DNA of 53,174 bases from Deltaproteobacteria bacterium. Its GTDB lineage: Bacteria > Desulfobacterota > Syntrophia > Syntrophales > UBA6807. The translations under genes were made by a program, and so were the position numbers. Each line of letters begins with the position of its first letter. Position 1 is the first letter of the stretch. The notes under the pieces are model-generated. The model was given only the letters and a program-made list of their open reading frames with translations, was not told the DNA's origin and searched no databases. Of this stretch, positions 9,249-17,688 are shown one piece after another. The stretch covers positions 1 to 53,174 of the forward strand of contig JAFGQS010000118.1 of NCBI GenBank assembly GCA_016935565.1. The letters run 5' to 3'.

Positions 9249-9938
9249 TTACAAATGGGCACGCCTTTTGAGACGTTCCACGTCGAGAATTTGAATCATA
9301 TTTCCTGTGGTGCTTACCATGCTTTTTTCCCGTAAAACCCGCAATTCCTTATTGATGCTTTCTCTCGTAACTCCGACCATGCTGGCAAGATCACTCTGTG
9401 TCAGACGCAAATCAATCTGTATCGGACCGTCTTCCTCCTCGCGGTGACCATAATCGTTGGCCAGCTCAACAAGTCTTCTTGCAAGCCTGGTAGAGATATT
9501 AAGAAAGCATACATCTTCCAAGAGATCGTCGGTCTTACGTAACCGCATGGATAAAAAAGAAAAAATGGCACGAATTGCCTGTTCGTTATTCGTAAGAAAC
9601 GACAGAAAGTCATTTCGTTTCAGGGCGTATAGTTCGGTTGGTTCAAGTGCTACCGCATCGGCTGAACGTGGCATTCCGTCCAACAGTGCCATTTCACCGA
9701 AGAAATCTCCTTCGGCGAGAAGTGCCGGCGAAACCTCATCTCCCGTTTTTGATGGGAGAACAATCTTGATAATTCCCGATCTCACTATATAGAGTGAACT
9801 TCCTTCATCACCCTTACGGAAAAGCACCTCACCCTTCTTTAGAGACCGATGCCTCATCGATGCGGCAAGTTGCTCGCTGTCATCAGCACTGAGGGAGTGA
9901 AATAACGGGACTCCTTTTAAAAATTTCTCTGCCTTCAT
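9249..9938 (-). CDS. Crp/Fnr family transcriptional regulator
   Basis: Cytoplasmic DNA-binding regulator. The N-terminal cyclic-nucleotide-binding fold is clear, with GEVLFRKGDEGSSLYIVRSG and the phosphate-binding cassette FFGEMALLDGMPRSADA, which keeps the Gly-Glu and Arg-Ser of cNMP-binding members. The C-terminal winged helix is DLASMVGVTRESINKELRVL. There is no N-terminal cysteine cluster, so it is not an iron-sulphur Fnr. ATG at 9938 is chosen; the frame also opens at a TTG at 9947. It is divergent from yjbQ. The effector (cAMP or another nucleotide) and targets cannot be told from the sequence. Confidence 0.92.
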   Translation of the reverse strand: MKAEKFLKGVPLFHSLSADDSEQLAASMRHRSLKKGEVLFRKGDEGSSLYIVRSGIIKIVLPSKTGDEVSPALLAEGDFFGEMALLDGMPRSADAVALEPTELYALKRNDFLSFLTNNEQAIRAIFSFLSMRLRKTDDLLEDVCFLNISTRLARRLVELANDYGHREEEDGPIQIDLRLTQSDLASMVGVTRESINKELRVLREKSMVSTTGNMIQILDVERLKRRAHL

Positions 9939-9972
9939 AATGTTCAACTACTCGTTTTGCCGTTACGGTACA

Positions 9973-10001
9973 TTGAAAAATATGACTCCGTGAATTATAA
10001 T
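9973..10001 (+). promoter_or_regulatory. sigma-70 promoter for yjbQ and downstream genes
   Basis: TTGAAA (9973-9978) and a perfect TATAAT (9996-10001) are separated by 17 nt. Transcription would begin near 10008, about 57 nt before yjbQ. Confidence 0.75.
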
Positions 10002-10064
10002 ACATGGAATATAGCCTATGACGCGATTTAAGTCAAAAAATATTCTATATTATGAGGGTGTCCA

Positions 10065-10463
10065 ATGAAACAATTTACCGTCCGAACGAAGTCACAGTTT
10101 GAAATGATAGACATTACAAATCAGGTCAGGACCGCTTTACGAGAAAATAACGTGAAAAGCGGGATTTGTTATGTCTTTGTACCCCATACAACTGCTGCAG
10201 TCACGATTAATGAAAATGCAGATCCAAGCGTGCCGCTGGATATCATTATGGAACTGGATAAAGTGATTCCTCTCCATGATAATTACAGACATCTGGAAGG
10301 GAATTCTGCCGCCCATATCAAATCGTCTCTGATCGGTTCGTCGGAGGCTGTTTTTATTGAAGACGGACATCTTATCCTTGGTACATGGCAGTCTCTTTTT
10401 TTCTGTGAATTCGATGGTCCGAGGACAAGAAAGTTCTTCGTTAAATTAATCGCGGCCACGTAG
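10065..10463 (+). CDS. yjbQ: YjbQ/UPF0047 family protein
   Basis: 132-residue member of the UPF0047 family, whose characterised members have weak thiamine-phosphate synthase activity; the true physiological role is unsettled. Family marks are VPHTTAAVTINENADPSV, HLEGNSAAHIKSSLIG and the C-terminal GTWQSLFFCEFDGPRTRKF. These hold the conserved histidines and acidic residues of the putative metal site. Full length. It is followed after 26 nt by the MBL hydrolase and heads the plus-strand group that runs to yggS. Confidence 0.92.
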   Translation: MKQFTVRTKSQFEMIDITNQVRTALRENNVKSGICYVFVPHTTAAVTINENADPSVPLDIIMELDKVIPLHDNYRHLEGNSAAHIKSSLIGSSEAVFIEDGHLILGTWQSLFFCEFDGPRTRKFFVKLIAAT

Positions 10464-10489
10464 CATATACATAATTTCAATATTGCACT

Positions 10490-11320
10490 ATGAAAAACGT
10501 GAAGATTACTATACTTGGATCAGGGACGTGTGTACCTTCCTTAAAGCGAAGTTCTCCTTCGGTATTGGTGAGGCTAGGAAATGACACGATCCTGTTAGAT
10601 GTGGGTGCCGGAACAATTCGAAGGCTTCTCGAAGCAGGAGGATCCATTTATGATGTTTCACATGTGTTATTCAGCCATCTTCATCCGGACCATACCGGTG
10701 AGTTTGTGCCGTTTCTTTTTGCTACGAAATATCCCGAAACGTATCGTCGAAGAAATCCCTTTATTGTAGCGGGATGCCGTGGACTGAGTGATTTTTACGA
10801 TCGCCTTACGGTGGTCTACGGACAATGGATTCAGCTTGATCGAGGATTGTTAAACCTGGTCGAAGTCGATAACGCGAAGGAGGATCATGTACATTTTGAT
10901 TCGTTTGATATTAAGACCCTGCCGCTTGACCACATAGAGACCAGTATCGGTTTTCGTATTATCATGGCTGATGGAACATCTATTGTGTACACGGGAGATA
11001 CCGATTTTTGTGGGAATGCGATAACACTTGCTGATGACGCAGATATACTTATCTGTGAATCTGCCATGCCCGATGCATTAAAGGTTCCGGGACACCTTAC
11101 ACCTTCACTTGCGGGAAAAATTGCATCGGAAGCAAAGGTAAAACACCTTGTCCTGACACATTTTTATCCCGAATGCGACACCGTGGATGTAACAGCTCAG
11201 TGTCGGAAAACATATGACGGTCCACTCATCCTTGCCCAGGATCTCATGGAGATAGAAATCGAAGGAGCCGAAGTTAGAGTAAAGAAAACAGGAGCCAGGA
11301 GTCAGGAGTCAAAATCTTGA
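10490..11320 (+). CDS. MBL-fold metallo-hydrolase (RNase Z-like)
   Basis: Cytoplasmic hydrolase of the metallo-beta-lactamase fold. Metal ligands are seen in HLHPDHTGEF (HxHxDH motif), in YTGDTDF (bridging Asp) and in LVLTHFYPE (late His). The glycine-rich start ILGSGTCVPSLKRSSPS resembles RNase Z/ElaC-type and related phosphodiesterases, but the substrate is unknown. The extreme C-terminus, TGARSQESKS, is translated from an AGYCAGG intergenic repeat that overlaps the stop codon. The true family domain therefore ends about ten residues earlier, near EVRVKK. It belongs to the run yjbQ-MBL-YihY/Maf-yggS. Confidence 0.88.
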   Translation: MKNVKITILGSGTCVPSLKRSSPSVLVRLGNDTILLDVGAGTIRRLLEAGGSIYDVSHVLFSHLHPDHTGEFVPFLFATKYPETYRRRNPFIVAGCRGLSDFYDRLTVVYGQWIQLDRGLLNLVEVDNAKEDHVHFDSFDIKTLPLDHIETSIGFRIIMADGTSIVYTGDTDFCGNAITLADDADILICESAMPDALKVPGHLTPSLAGKIASEAKVKHLVLTHFYPECDTVDVTAQCRKTYDGPLILAQDLMEIEIEGAEVRVKKTGARSQESKS

Positions 11321-11387
11321 AGTCAGGATGAGGAGATTGATGAACGTATTTTTTTCTGAATTCTGAATTCTGTCTCCTGACTTCTGA
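11293..11387. repeat. AGYCAGG repeat element with inverted arms
   Basis: Left arm: two adjoining 7-bp units AGCCAGG, AGTCAGG and a partial third (11293-11311). Right arm: CTCCTGACTTCTG (11374-11386), preceded by TTCTGAATTCTGAATTCTG (11356-11372). The right arm in reverse complement is identical over 13 nt to CAGAAGTCAGGAG at 28355-28367. The element overlaps the last codons of the MBL gene and fills the gap before the YihY-Maf gene. Confidence 0.7.
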
Positions 11388-11436
11388 CTGGTGGGTATTC
11401 TTGACACCATGTCGGGAGTCCTGTAAGAGATGTGAC

Positions 11437-12879
11437 ATGAAAAAAAGGATAACAGTCTACCTTCAATATTGCGGTAAATTGCCACTGCGTATTCTCACCG
11501 ATGCTATACGTGCTTTTTTCGAAGACAATTGTTTCCATTTGTCGGCTGCGGTAGCTTTTTATTCGATCATATCGGTTATTCCCATCCTGTACCTCATTTT
11601 TTATGTGAGTGGATTCGTATTAGGATCGTCGGAAACTGCGTATGTAGCTGTTGTAGATTTTATCAAGGACCTCAATCCGTACGTTGAAGAAAAATTAATC
11701 TTCGAAGTAAAAAAATTGTCGGATGTCAGCGGGTTCGTCGGGTGGATAGCATTTGCATTTCTTTTGTGGATTTCAACCATGTTTGTAACGTCTCTGGAGA
11801 CGGCCTTCACAGCCATATTCAGAGTGGAGAATAAACGACACCTCTTTCGATCTTTATTTATGGGTGTCGCAGTTATCCCGGCAGGACTTATTATGATCCT
11901 ATTTTCCATAGTGGTAAATACAGGGGAGAGCATTATCGGAAAATGGGAGGTCGGATATTTTTTACTTAACAGCACGCTTCTTCGATATGTTATTCCCCTT
12001 TCAATCATTGTTTTGTTTTTTACCCTCATATATATGATAATACCCAATAAGAAGGTGTCCCTTATCAATGCCTTGATCGGTGGCACCGTCAGTACAATAC
12101 TTCTCGAAGTTGCAAAACAACTCTTCAACGTATATTTATCACTTGGCGGGAATCCTGCCGGTTTTGTTTACGGTTCACTGAAAGCTCTTGTATATGTCGT
12201 GATCTGGGTGTTCTATCTGGCTACAATAACGTTGTTTACGGCAGAGATTGTGTCTGTTTTAGAACGGAGGAAAGGGGATATATCATTGATTAAAACTGGG
12301 CCGTTAATACTGGCATCAGCTTCACCGCGGCGACAGGAACTCCTGAGGGTGCTGGGCATAGAGTTTGATGTCATCCCGAGTGATGTCGATGAAGAGTTTT
12401 TAAATGGAGAAACTCCGAGAAACCATGTTTTGCGACTTGCTCGAGAAAAAAGTACGTCTGTTTCTCACGATAACCCCGCTGCATGGGTATTAGGTGCAGA
12501 CACCGTGGTGGTAATCGAAGACGAAGTGCTTGGCAAACCGGAGACGCAGAAAGAAGCAAGATCAATGCTGACGAAACTCAGTGGCCGGTCCCATCACGTT
12601 TTAACGGGCTTTTCCATAGTCAAAGACGGAAAGCTTTTGATACATGATGTTATTGAATCGACCGTCATGTTTAAAGAGATTCATGAAGACGAGATAGAGT
12701 GGTATGTCAGTACAAAGGAACCGTATGATAAGGCGGGAGGATATGCCGTGCAGGGTATGGCTGCATTTTTCGTCAAGGAAATTCATGGTTCATATGCAAA
12801 TGTCGTCGGTCTTCCGTTGACGGAAGTTGTAACGGCATTGAAACATGTTGGTGCCATAGCATTTGAAGGGGGAGCGTGA
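11437..12879 (+). CDS. YihY/BrkB membrane protein fused to Maf nucleotide pyrophosphatase
   Basis: A single open frame encodes two domains. Residues 1 to about 283 are a YihY/virulence factor BrkB (UPF0761) membrane domain, with the N-terminal DAIRAFFEDNCFHLSAAVAFY motif and about six membrane spans. Residues about 287-480 are a complete Maf domain, a house-cleaning NTP pyrophosphatase, with LILASASPRRQELL, GADTVVV, LGKPETQKEA and LSGRSHHVLTG. ATG at 11437 is chosen; the frame stays open to a TTG at 11401. The Maf part could also start independently at a TTG at 12286, preceded by AAAGGGG. The gene's stop overlaps the yggS ATG. Maf would face the cytoplasm, tethered to the membrane. Confidence 0.9.
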   Translation: MKKRITVYLQYCGKLPLRILTDAIRAFFEDNCFHLSAAVAFYSIISVIPILYLIFYVSGFVLGSSETAYVAVVDFIKDLNPYVEEKLIFEVKKLSDVSGFVGWIAFAFLLWISTMFVTSLETAFTAIFRVENKRHLFRSLFMGVAVIPAGLIMILFSIVVNTGESIIGKWEVGYFLLNSTLLRYVIPLSIIVLFFTLIYMIIPNKKVSLINALIGGTVSTILLEVAKQLFNVYLSLGGNPAGFVYGSLKALVYVVIWVFYLATITLFTAEIVSVLERRKGDISLIKTGPLILASASPRRQELLRVLGIEFDVIPSDVDEEFLNGETPRNHVLRLAREKSTSVSHDNPAAWVLGADTVVVIEDEVLGKPETQKEARSMLTKLSGRSHHVLTGFSIVKDGKLLIHDVIESTVMFKEIHEDEIEWYVSTKEPYDKAGGYAVQGMAAFFVKEIHGSYANVVGLPLTEVVTALKHVGAIAFEGGA

Positions 12880-13571
12880 TGTCAACAATACGAGAAAATA
12901 TTGAAAAGATACGGGAGAACATTGCAGAAGCGGCCGTGCGAGCCGGCAGGAACGTATCGGATATCAGGCTTATGGGTGTGACAAAGACCGTTGATGATGC
13001 AAGGATCATGGAGGCGATCGAGGCAGGTATAGACATTATCGGTGAAAACTATGTCCAGGAGGGGAAGCGGAAGATTGAAAAGATGGGGAAAACTCTCGAA
13101 TGGCATATGATCGGCCACCTCCAATCAAATAAATCAAAATATGCCATCAAACTGTTTGATCTTATTCATTCTGTTGACAGAATGAGTCTCGCCCGGGAAC
13201 TGGACAAACGGTCGGGAAATGCGGGTCTCAAAACCAAGATTCTCGTCGAGGTGAATGTCAGTGGAGAAGAGACGAAAAGCGGTGTTCGAAAAGAGAATGC
13301 TCTTTCCCTTATTAAAGAGATTGCGGGCCTTCGAAACCTTGCCGTTCAGGGACTTATGACCATGCCTCCGTGGTTCGATAATCAGGAGGATGCCAGGCCC
13401 TTTTTTGTGGCCCTCAGAGAATTACGGGACAGGATCATTGAAGAGGATCTACCGGACGTTGTGATGAAAGAACTGTCTATGGGCATGTCCGGTGACTATC
13501 GTGTTGCCGTTGAAGAGGGTGCAACTATCGTGAGAATCGGTACGGCAATCTTTGGTGAAAGAGTGTATTAA
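12879..13571 (+). CDS. yggS: YggS/PLPBP family pyridoxal-phosphate homeostasis protein
   Basis: Cytoplasmic PLP-binding protein that maintains vitamin B6 and amino-acid pools. The family shows as VTKTV (PLP lysine region), IIGENYVQEG, WHMIGHLQSNKSK, VNVSGEETKSG, GLMTMPP and the C-terminal LSMGMSGDYRVAVEEGATIVRIGTAIFG. At about 230 residues it is full length. The ATG overlaps the TGA of the preceding gene and has a GGGGGAG ribosome site. YggS is often near cell-wall and division genes, in keeping with the dcw cluster a few kilobases away. Confidence 0.95.
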   Translation: MSTIRENIEKIRENIAEAAVRAGRNVSDIRLMGVTKTVDDARIMEAIEAGIDIIGENYVQEGKRKIEKMGKTLEWHMIGHLQSNKSKYAIKLFDLIHSVDRMSLARELDKRSGNAGLKTKILVEVNVSGEETKSGVRKENALSLIKEIAGLRNLAVQGLMTMPPWFDNQEDARPFFVALRELRDRIIEEDLPDVVMKELSMGMSGDYRVAVEEGATIVRIGTAIFGERVY

Positions 13572-13735
13572 AAATTTTGGTTTTTTGCAATTTAGTTGGA
13601 GAAGAGGGGCCAAGGATTCCAGGCCCGCCCTGTCGCAACGCGGTGATTACTAAAAGTATAAGCTAAGCTTCATAATGATGACAAATTATTGACAATCTAG
13701 TAAGGTTGATCGGTCTGGGCCAGGGGGTCAAGGGT

Positions 13736-13804
13736 TCAAGGCGGTGTCGATGATCGGATTTGGGAAATCGGGAACATGGTACCTGAAACCTGATTCCTTT
13801 TGCC
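13736..13804. repeat. dispersed intergenic repeat, copy A
   Basis: This 69-nt stretch matches 41204-41272 at 60 of 69 positions without gaps, including the shared core ATCGGATTTGGGAAATCGG. It ends 2 nt before the stop of the minus-strand HD nuclease gene. Copy B likewise ends shortly before the stop of a minus-strand gene, in the same orientation. Confidence 0.8.
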
Positions 13805-13806
13805 GT

Positions 13807-14766
13807 TTATTCATCCGATCCTTTGTATATAAATCGTTCGAAGAGCCGATGGTACGGTGTCCAGTGCGATTCGTCGTCGTTCGAGCTATCGATAAATCCC
13901 TGGAAAGCATTTATCTTTGCGTCAAGATCATCGATCATATTAACAAGCAGCGCTTCCGGTGTTTTGGGACGTTTAGGCGACCCGAATTCGAGAACTCCAT
14001 GGTGACTTAATAATATATGCCTGAGTTCCAGGGCGAGTTGCTCGGGAAAATCATCAAGAGCAGCGATTTTTTGATCGATAATTTCTACTCCGATAACGAT
14101 ATGTCCAATCAACCTTCCCTTATCAGTGTAGTCAATCATTTTTGCAAAGGACAGCTCATATATTTTTCCGATATCGTGAAGTATCCCACCGGCTATCATA
14201 AGATCCCTGTTAACAGTTCGGTAGTGGTGAGCGGCCATGTCAAGAAGTCGTGTGACCGAAAGCGTGTGTTCCAGAAGACCGCCGATGTAGCAATGATGAA
14301 GTCCCTTTGCTGCCGGCGCCCGTTTAAAGGCAGTGAGAATGTGGTCATCATGAAAAATGGCATTGAGCAATTCCCGCAAGGGGGGACTTTTAATTCCCTC
14401 TATATATGACATCAATTCTTCAAACATATCATCGATATTGAATGATGTCGCAGGAGAATAATCGGCGGGGTCGATTAAGGAATCGTCAACTTTCTCTATA
14501 TGTGAAATAGAGAGTTGCATGACATTTCTGTAGTTGACAGCCCGGGATCGTATTGCGATGATGTCTCCCTTTTGAAATAATCTATTGAATTCCTTTGCGT
14601 TATCCCACACCCGTCCGTCAATTTCTCCCGTTTTATCTCTCAGGCGGAGGTTCAGGTATGGTGATCCCTTCTGGGAGACTGCCAGGTTTTTTTCGGTAAC
14701 AAGAAACATACCGTTAATCTTGTTACCAGCTTCAATATCCGTCACATATAAATCTTTTGTTGTCAA
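13807..14766 (-). CDS. OB-fold/HD-domain 3'-5' exoribonuclease, YhaM-like
   Basis: Predicted cytoplasmic nuclease with the YhaM architecture. An N-terminal OB-fold nucleic-acid-binding domain (about residues 15-100, with YLNLRLRDKTGEIDGRVWD) is followed by an HD metal-dependent phosphohydrolase domain (about 155-290). The HD metal residues are visible in GLLEHTLSV, ILHDIGKIYELSF (HD pair), and HILLSHHG. The length of 319 is close to B. subtilis YhaM (314). The start overlaps the fdhD stop by 4 nt, so it is the third gene of selB-fdhD-HD. RNA 3'-end trimming is inferred from the family. Confidence 0.9.
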   Translation of the reverse strand: MTTKDLYVTDIEAGNKINGMFLVTEKNLAVSQKGSPYLNLRLRDKTGEIDGRVWDNAKEFNRLFQKGDIIAIRSRAVNYRNVMQLSISHIEKVDDSLIDPADYSPATSFNIDDMFEELMSYIEGIKSPPLRELLNAIFHDDHILTAFKRAPAAKGLHHCYIGGLLEHTLSVTRLLDMAAHHYRTVNRDLMIAGGILHDIGKIYELSFAKMIDYTDKGRLIGHIVIGVEIIDQKIAALDDFPEQLALELRHILLSHHGVLEFGSPKRPKTPEALLVNMIDDLDAKINAFQGFIDSSNDDESHWTPYHRLFERFIYKGSDE

Positions 14767-15539
14767 AATATCACCCGTTCCCTGTGTGAATACACAGTCA
14801 TTTTTCCGTTCCTCATGTATCCGATGATTGTGATTCCCGCTTCATTTCCCATCATGATGGCCTGAGAGGTGGGGACCGCATGTGAGAGAATGACAGGTAT
14901 GCCCAACTTCCAGACTTTTGATGCAATTTCCGATGAAACCCGCCCCGTCGTTGCGATAATTTTTTTCGAACAATCAACGGCATTGAGTAAGATGTATCCC
15001 CCGATCATATCAAGGGTATTATGCCTTCCGATGTCTTCTCGTGAAACGATTAAACGGCCTTCGCCATCGGCCAGCGATGAGCAATGTGTTCCGTGTGTTG
15101 CCTTATGAATCACTGTTGCGTTGAGATGATCGTCCATAAGACGAAGGGCATTCGTCACCGATACCTTCATATCAGACGTGATTGTCTTTCCCATCTGCTC
15201 TGATCCGGTTTCACGGGCACCGCTCGAAAGAATAGATCTGTCGTGAAGGAGCTGTTTCCTGTCTATTGTACTCGCATGGATTTGTGATCCTCCATGGGAC
15301 ACTGTTATCCCGTAAAGGTCTTGACGTGATCTGATAATGCCTTCGGATTTGAGAAAACCGGCGGCTAACTCTTCAAGATGAATTCCGGCACAGGCTATTG
15401 TTATTACTTTATCACCGTTCAGGTAGAGTTCGACGGGGACTTCCCGTATAATACGATCCGTTATAGCGGATAGTTTCCCCCCGTCATACAATTGAACATC
15501 CCATACTTCGATGGGTATTTTTGTGTTATCAGCTTCCAT
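14763..15539 (-). CDS. fdhD: FdhD-like formate dehydrogenase accessory protein
   Basis: FdhD carries sulphur from a cysteine desulphurase to the Mo/W-bisPGD cofactor of formate dehydrogenase. Family marks are PVELYLNGDKV, ACAGIHLEELAAGFLKSEGI, ATHGTHCSSLAD, VSREDIGRHNTLDMIGG, TGRVSSEIASK and VILSHAVPTSQAI. An oddity is that the loop where the family usually has a conserved cysteine reads LSSGARETGS, with no cysteine; the remaining cysteines lie elsewhere. Length is normal (258). It overlaps selB by 11 nt, and formate dehydrogenases of such organisms are often selenoproteins, so the pairing with SelB makes sense. Family call sure, activity uncertain. Confidence 0.9.
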   Translation of the reverse strand: MEADNTKIPIEVWDVQLYDGGKLSAITDRIIREVPVELYLNGDKVITIACAGIHLEELAAGFLKSEGIIRSRQDLYGITVSHGGSQIHASTIDRKQLLHDRSILSSGARETGSEQMGKTITSDMKVSVTNALRLMDDHLNATVIHKATHGTHCSSLADGEGRLIVSREDIGRHNTLDMIGGYILLNAVDCSKKIIATTGRVSSEIASKVWKLGIPVILSHAVPTSQAIMMGNEAGITIIGYMRNGKMTVYSHRERVIF

Positions 15540-17454
15540 TCTCTTTTCGTTCCCGGAGGACCCGATGGTCTTCGACGCGGATCGTCAATTTCGTTTTGTC
15601 AAAATATTCCATAAGTGGAATTGCGTATTTTCGGGAGAGACCTGTCAGGTCTCGAAACGTTGACGGCGTCGCTTTCTCATGCTTGACAAGAAATTCCCTG
15701 TAATCATTTTTCAGTGCAGCAACAGCATCTTTATGAAAGTACATATCCTCATTGATCTTTACCAGGATTCCTTCTGTAAGCATCACCGTAAGCACGTTCG
15801 CCGTTTCTTTTTTCTTTTCGGAGAAGCGTGCCATGATTTCCTTGGTTGATGGGGGTGTCAAATGTGCTTTGAGGTAAATGGCGCCAATATTGTCACGCAG
15901 ATGTTCCAGTTCTCCCTGGAGGTGAACGCGATGGTCAGGTTGACGGACATTTTCTTTTTCAACCACGATCATGCCTTCACGTTCCAGATCCCTTATTACC
16001 CTGTTAAAGAGTTTGGAGTCTATGTATTCTCCCACAGTAATTCTGAGTTCCTCCTTGGGATATCCTTCGCGTAAGGAAAATCTTTTGTGATAGTTTGCTA
16101 TGGTATTTACTATGGTGTTCTGTAAGGTTCCGTAGGAAGAGAAAGCGACCACTTTGAGTTCGTCCCTGTCCAACAGAAGTGCCTCTTTTTTTGAAAACAT
16201 TTCTTCCAAAATCTTGGTTTGTTTTTCTAAGGACACTCCTGTTCTTACAGAGAGGTGTCTGCCCGATATGCCTTCAAGGCCGGCGCGTTCCAAGATAATC
16301 TTTGTTCTCTCCGTGATATCATTACTGTTCAGTCCCTTCAGTTGATCACCGGTATTGTCTGTGTGCCTTTTTAACTTTTTTGCGAGGGGATCGAGGATGC
16401 GACCGCCCCCGATGGTATTGATGGGAGAATAACTTCGAATGACAAATCGATCTCCCCCTATTGCAATGGTTGGTGATTCCAACATGACCTGTGCATACAC
16501 CGTTTCACCGGGACTTATTTCGTTTTTATCAAAAAGGATAATTCGTGCGATTATTTCACTCGTTCCGGTATGAAATCGGACGGGAGTTCTATTTTTCAGT
16601 TTTTTCCCCGTATTCGGCAGGTATTGTAACAATACATCCATACGGACGGAGGATTCGAAGGTGTTGGGAGATGAGAGAATATTGCCTCTTTGTATGGTTT
16701 CTTTGCCGATGCCCTGGAGGTTCATGGCAGTTCGCTGGCCGGATACCGCTCCTTCAGCCGCTTCATTATGTATCTGAATGCCCCTGATCTTTGCCTTCAT
16801 CTGTTGAGGCATTATTTGTACCGTATCACCAACCTTTGCCGAACCCGACAGCAAGGTTCCCGTTACGACCGTACCGAATCCCCTCATGGTAAAGACTCTA
16901 TCAATGGGAAGTCTGAAAAAGCCGGGATCAGCTCGCTCCTCGGTTTCGGCGATAATTTTTTCAAGAGCTGAAAGAAACTCCGGAAGACCTGTCCCCGTGA
17001 CGGCTGAAAGCGGCACAATGGGGCATCCTTCAAGGAATGTTCCCGTGAGAAAATCACGGATGTCTTCTTTTACAAGACCACGCCATTCCTCATCGACAAG
17101 ATCTGTTTTTGTGAGGGCCACGATCCCTTTCCTGATGGCGAGAAGCTGGCATATATCAAGGTGTTCCCTTGTCTGCGGCATAACGCCCTCATCGGCCGCT
17201 ATCACCAATGCAACGACATCAATCCCACCGGCTCCGGCAACCATATTCTTGACAAATCTTTCATGGCCCGGGACATCGACGATCCCGATTTTTTGCCCAT
17301 TGTTAAGGGTTAATTGGGCAAAGCCGAGTTCAATGGTGATCCCCCGTTCCTTTTCTTCTTTGAGCCTGTCTGTGTCAATGCCGGTGAGGGCCTTGATGAG
17401 GGCGGTTTTTCCGTGGTCGACATGGCCGGCGGTACCCAGGATGATGTGCTTCAT
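15529..17454 (-). CDS. selB: selenocysteine-specific elongation factor SelB
   Basis: GTPase that delivers Sec-tRNA to UGA codons marked by a SECIS element. G1 is GHVDHGKT (residues 10-17), the switch region DTDRLKEEKERGITIELGFA is typical of SelB, and G3 and G4 are DVPGHE and TKTD. EF-Tu-like domains 2 and 3 follow. The C-terminal third contains the winged-helix repeats that bind SECIS RNA (for example PPSTKEIMARFSEKKKE and the final EYFDKTKLTIRVEDHRVL). The 641-residue length is normal. selA, selC and selD were not found in the window. First gene of the selB-fdhD-HD operon. Confidence 0.97.
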   Translation of the reverse strand: MKHIILGTAGHVDHGKTALIKALTGIDTDRLKEEKERGITIELGFAQLTLNNGQKIGIVDVPGHERFVKNMVAGAGGIDVVALVIAADEGVMPQTREHLDICQLLAIRKGIVALTKTDLVDEEWRGLVKEDIRDFLTGTFLEGCPIVPLSAVTGTGLPEFLSALEKIIAETEERADPGFFRLPIDRVFTMRGFGTVVTGTLLSGSAKVGDTVQIMPQQMKAKIRGIQIHNEAAEGAVSGQRTAMNLQGIGKETIQRGNILSSPNTFESSVRMDVLLQYLPNTGKKLKNRTPVRFHTGTSEIIARIILFDKNEISPGETVYAQVMLESPTIAIGGDRFVIRSYSPINTIGGGRILDPLAKKLKRHTDNTGDQLKGLNSNDITERTKIILERAGLEGISGRHLSVRTGVSLEKQTKILEEMFSKKEALLLDRDELKVVAFSSYGTLQNTIVNTIANYHKRFSLREGYPKEELRITVGEYIDSKLFNRVIRDLEREGMIVVEKENVRQPDHRVHLQGELEHLRDNIGAIYLKAHLTPPSTKEIMARFSEKKKETANVLTVMLTEGILVKINEDMYFHKDAVAALKNDYREFLVKHEKATPSTFRDLTGLSRKYAIPLMEYFDKTKLTIRVEDHRVLRERKENGS

Positions 17455-17688
17455 GGAATAGTTCTTTCTGTTTGAAATCCTGTCTGCAAACCCGTGGTCT
17501 CAAGCATGTTTCGTACAGGAATGCACTGTGACCATCTGTTCCGAGGATACAGATTAATTATAAAAGAAATAACAGAATCCCCCAGTTTGTCAATAATAAA
17601 AAGATTTTCTCATTTTCGCTCAATGAAAATTATATTGATAAGAAGGATACTGATATGTTAGTTTCCGAACCTCACAAGGGGTATTGTC

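Noticed and set aside
12286-12288. Annotating Maf as a separate gene starting at the internal TTG
   Set aside because: The frame is continuous with the YihY domain; the internal start is only a possibility and is noted under the fusion.
17455-17688. selC (tRNA-Sec) upstream of selB
   Set aside because: No cloverleaf or typical T-loop was found; a TTTGAAATCC word is not enough.
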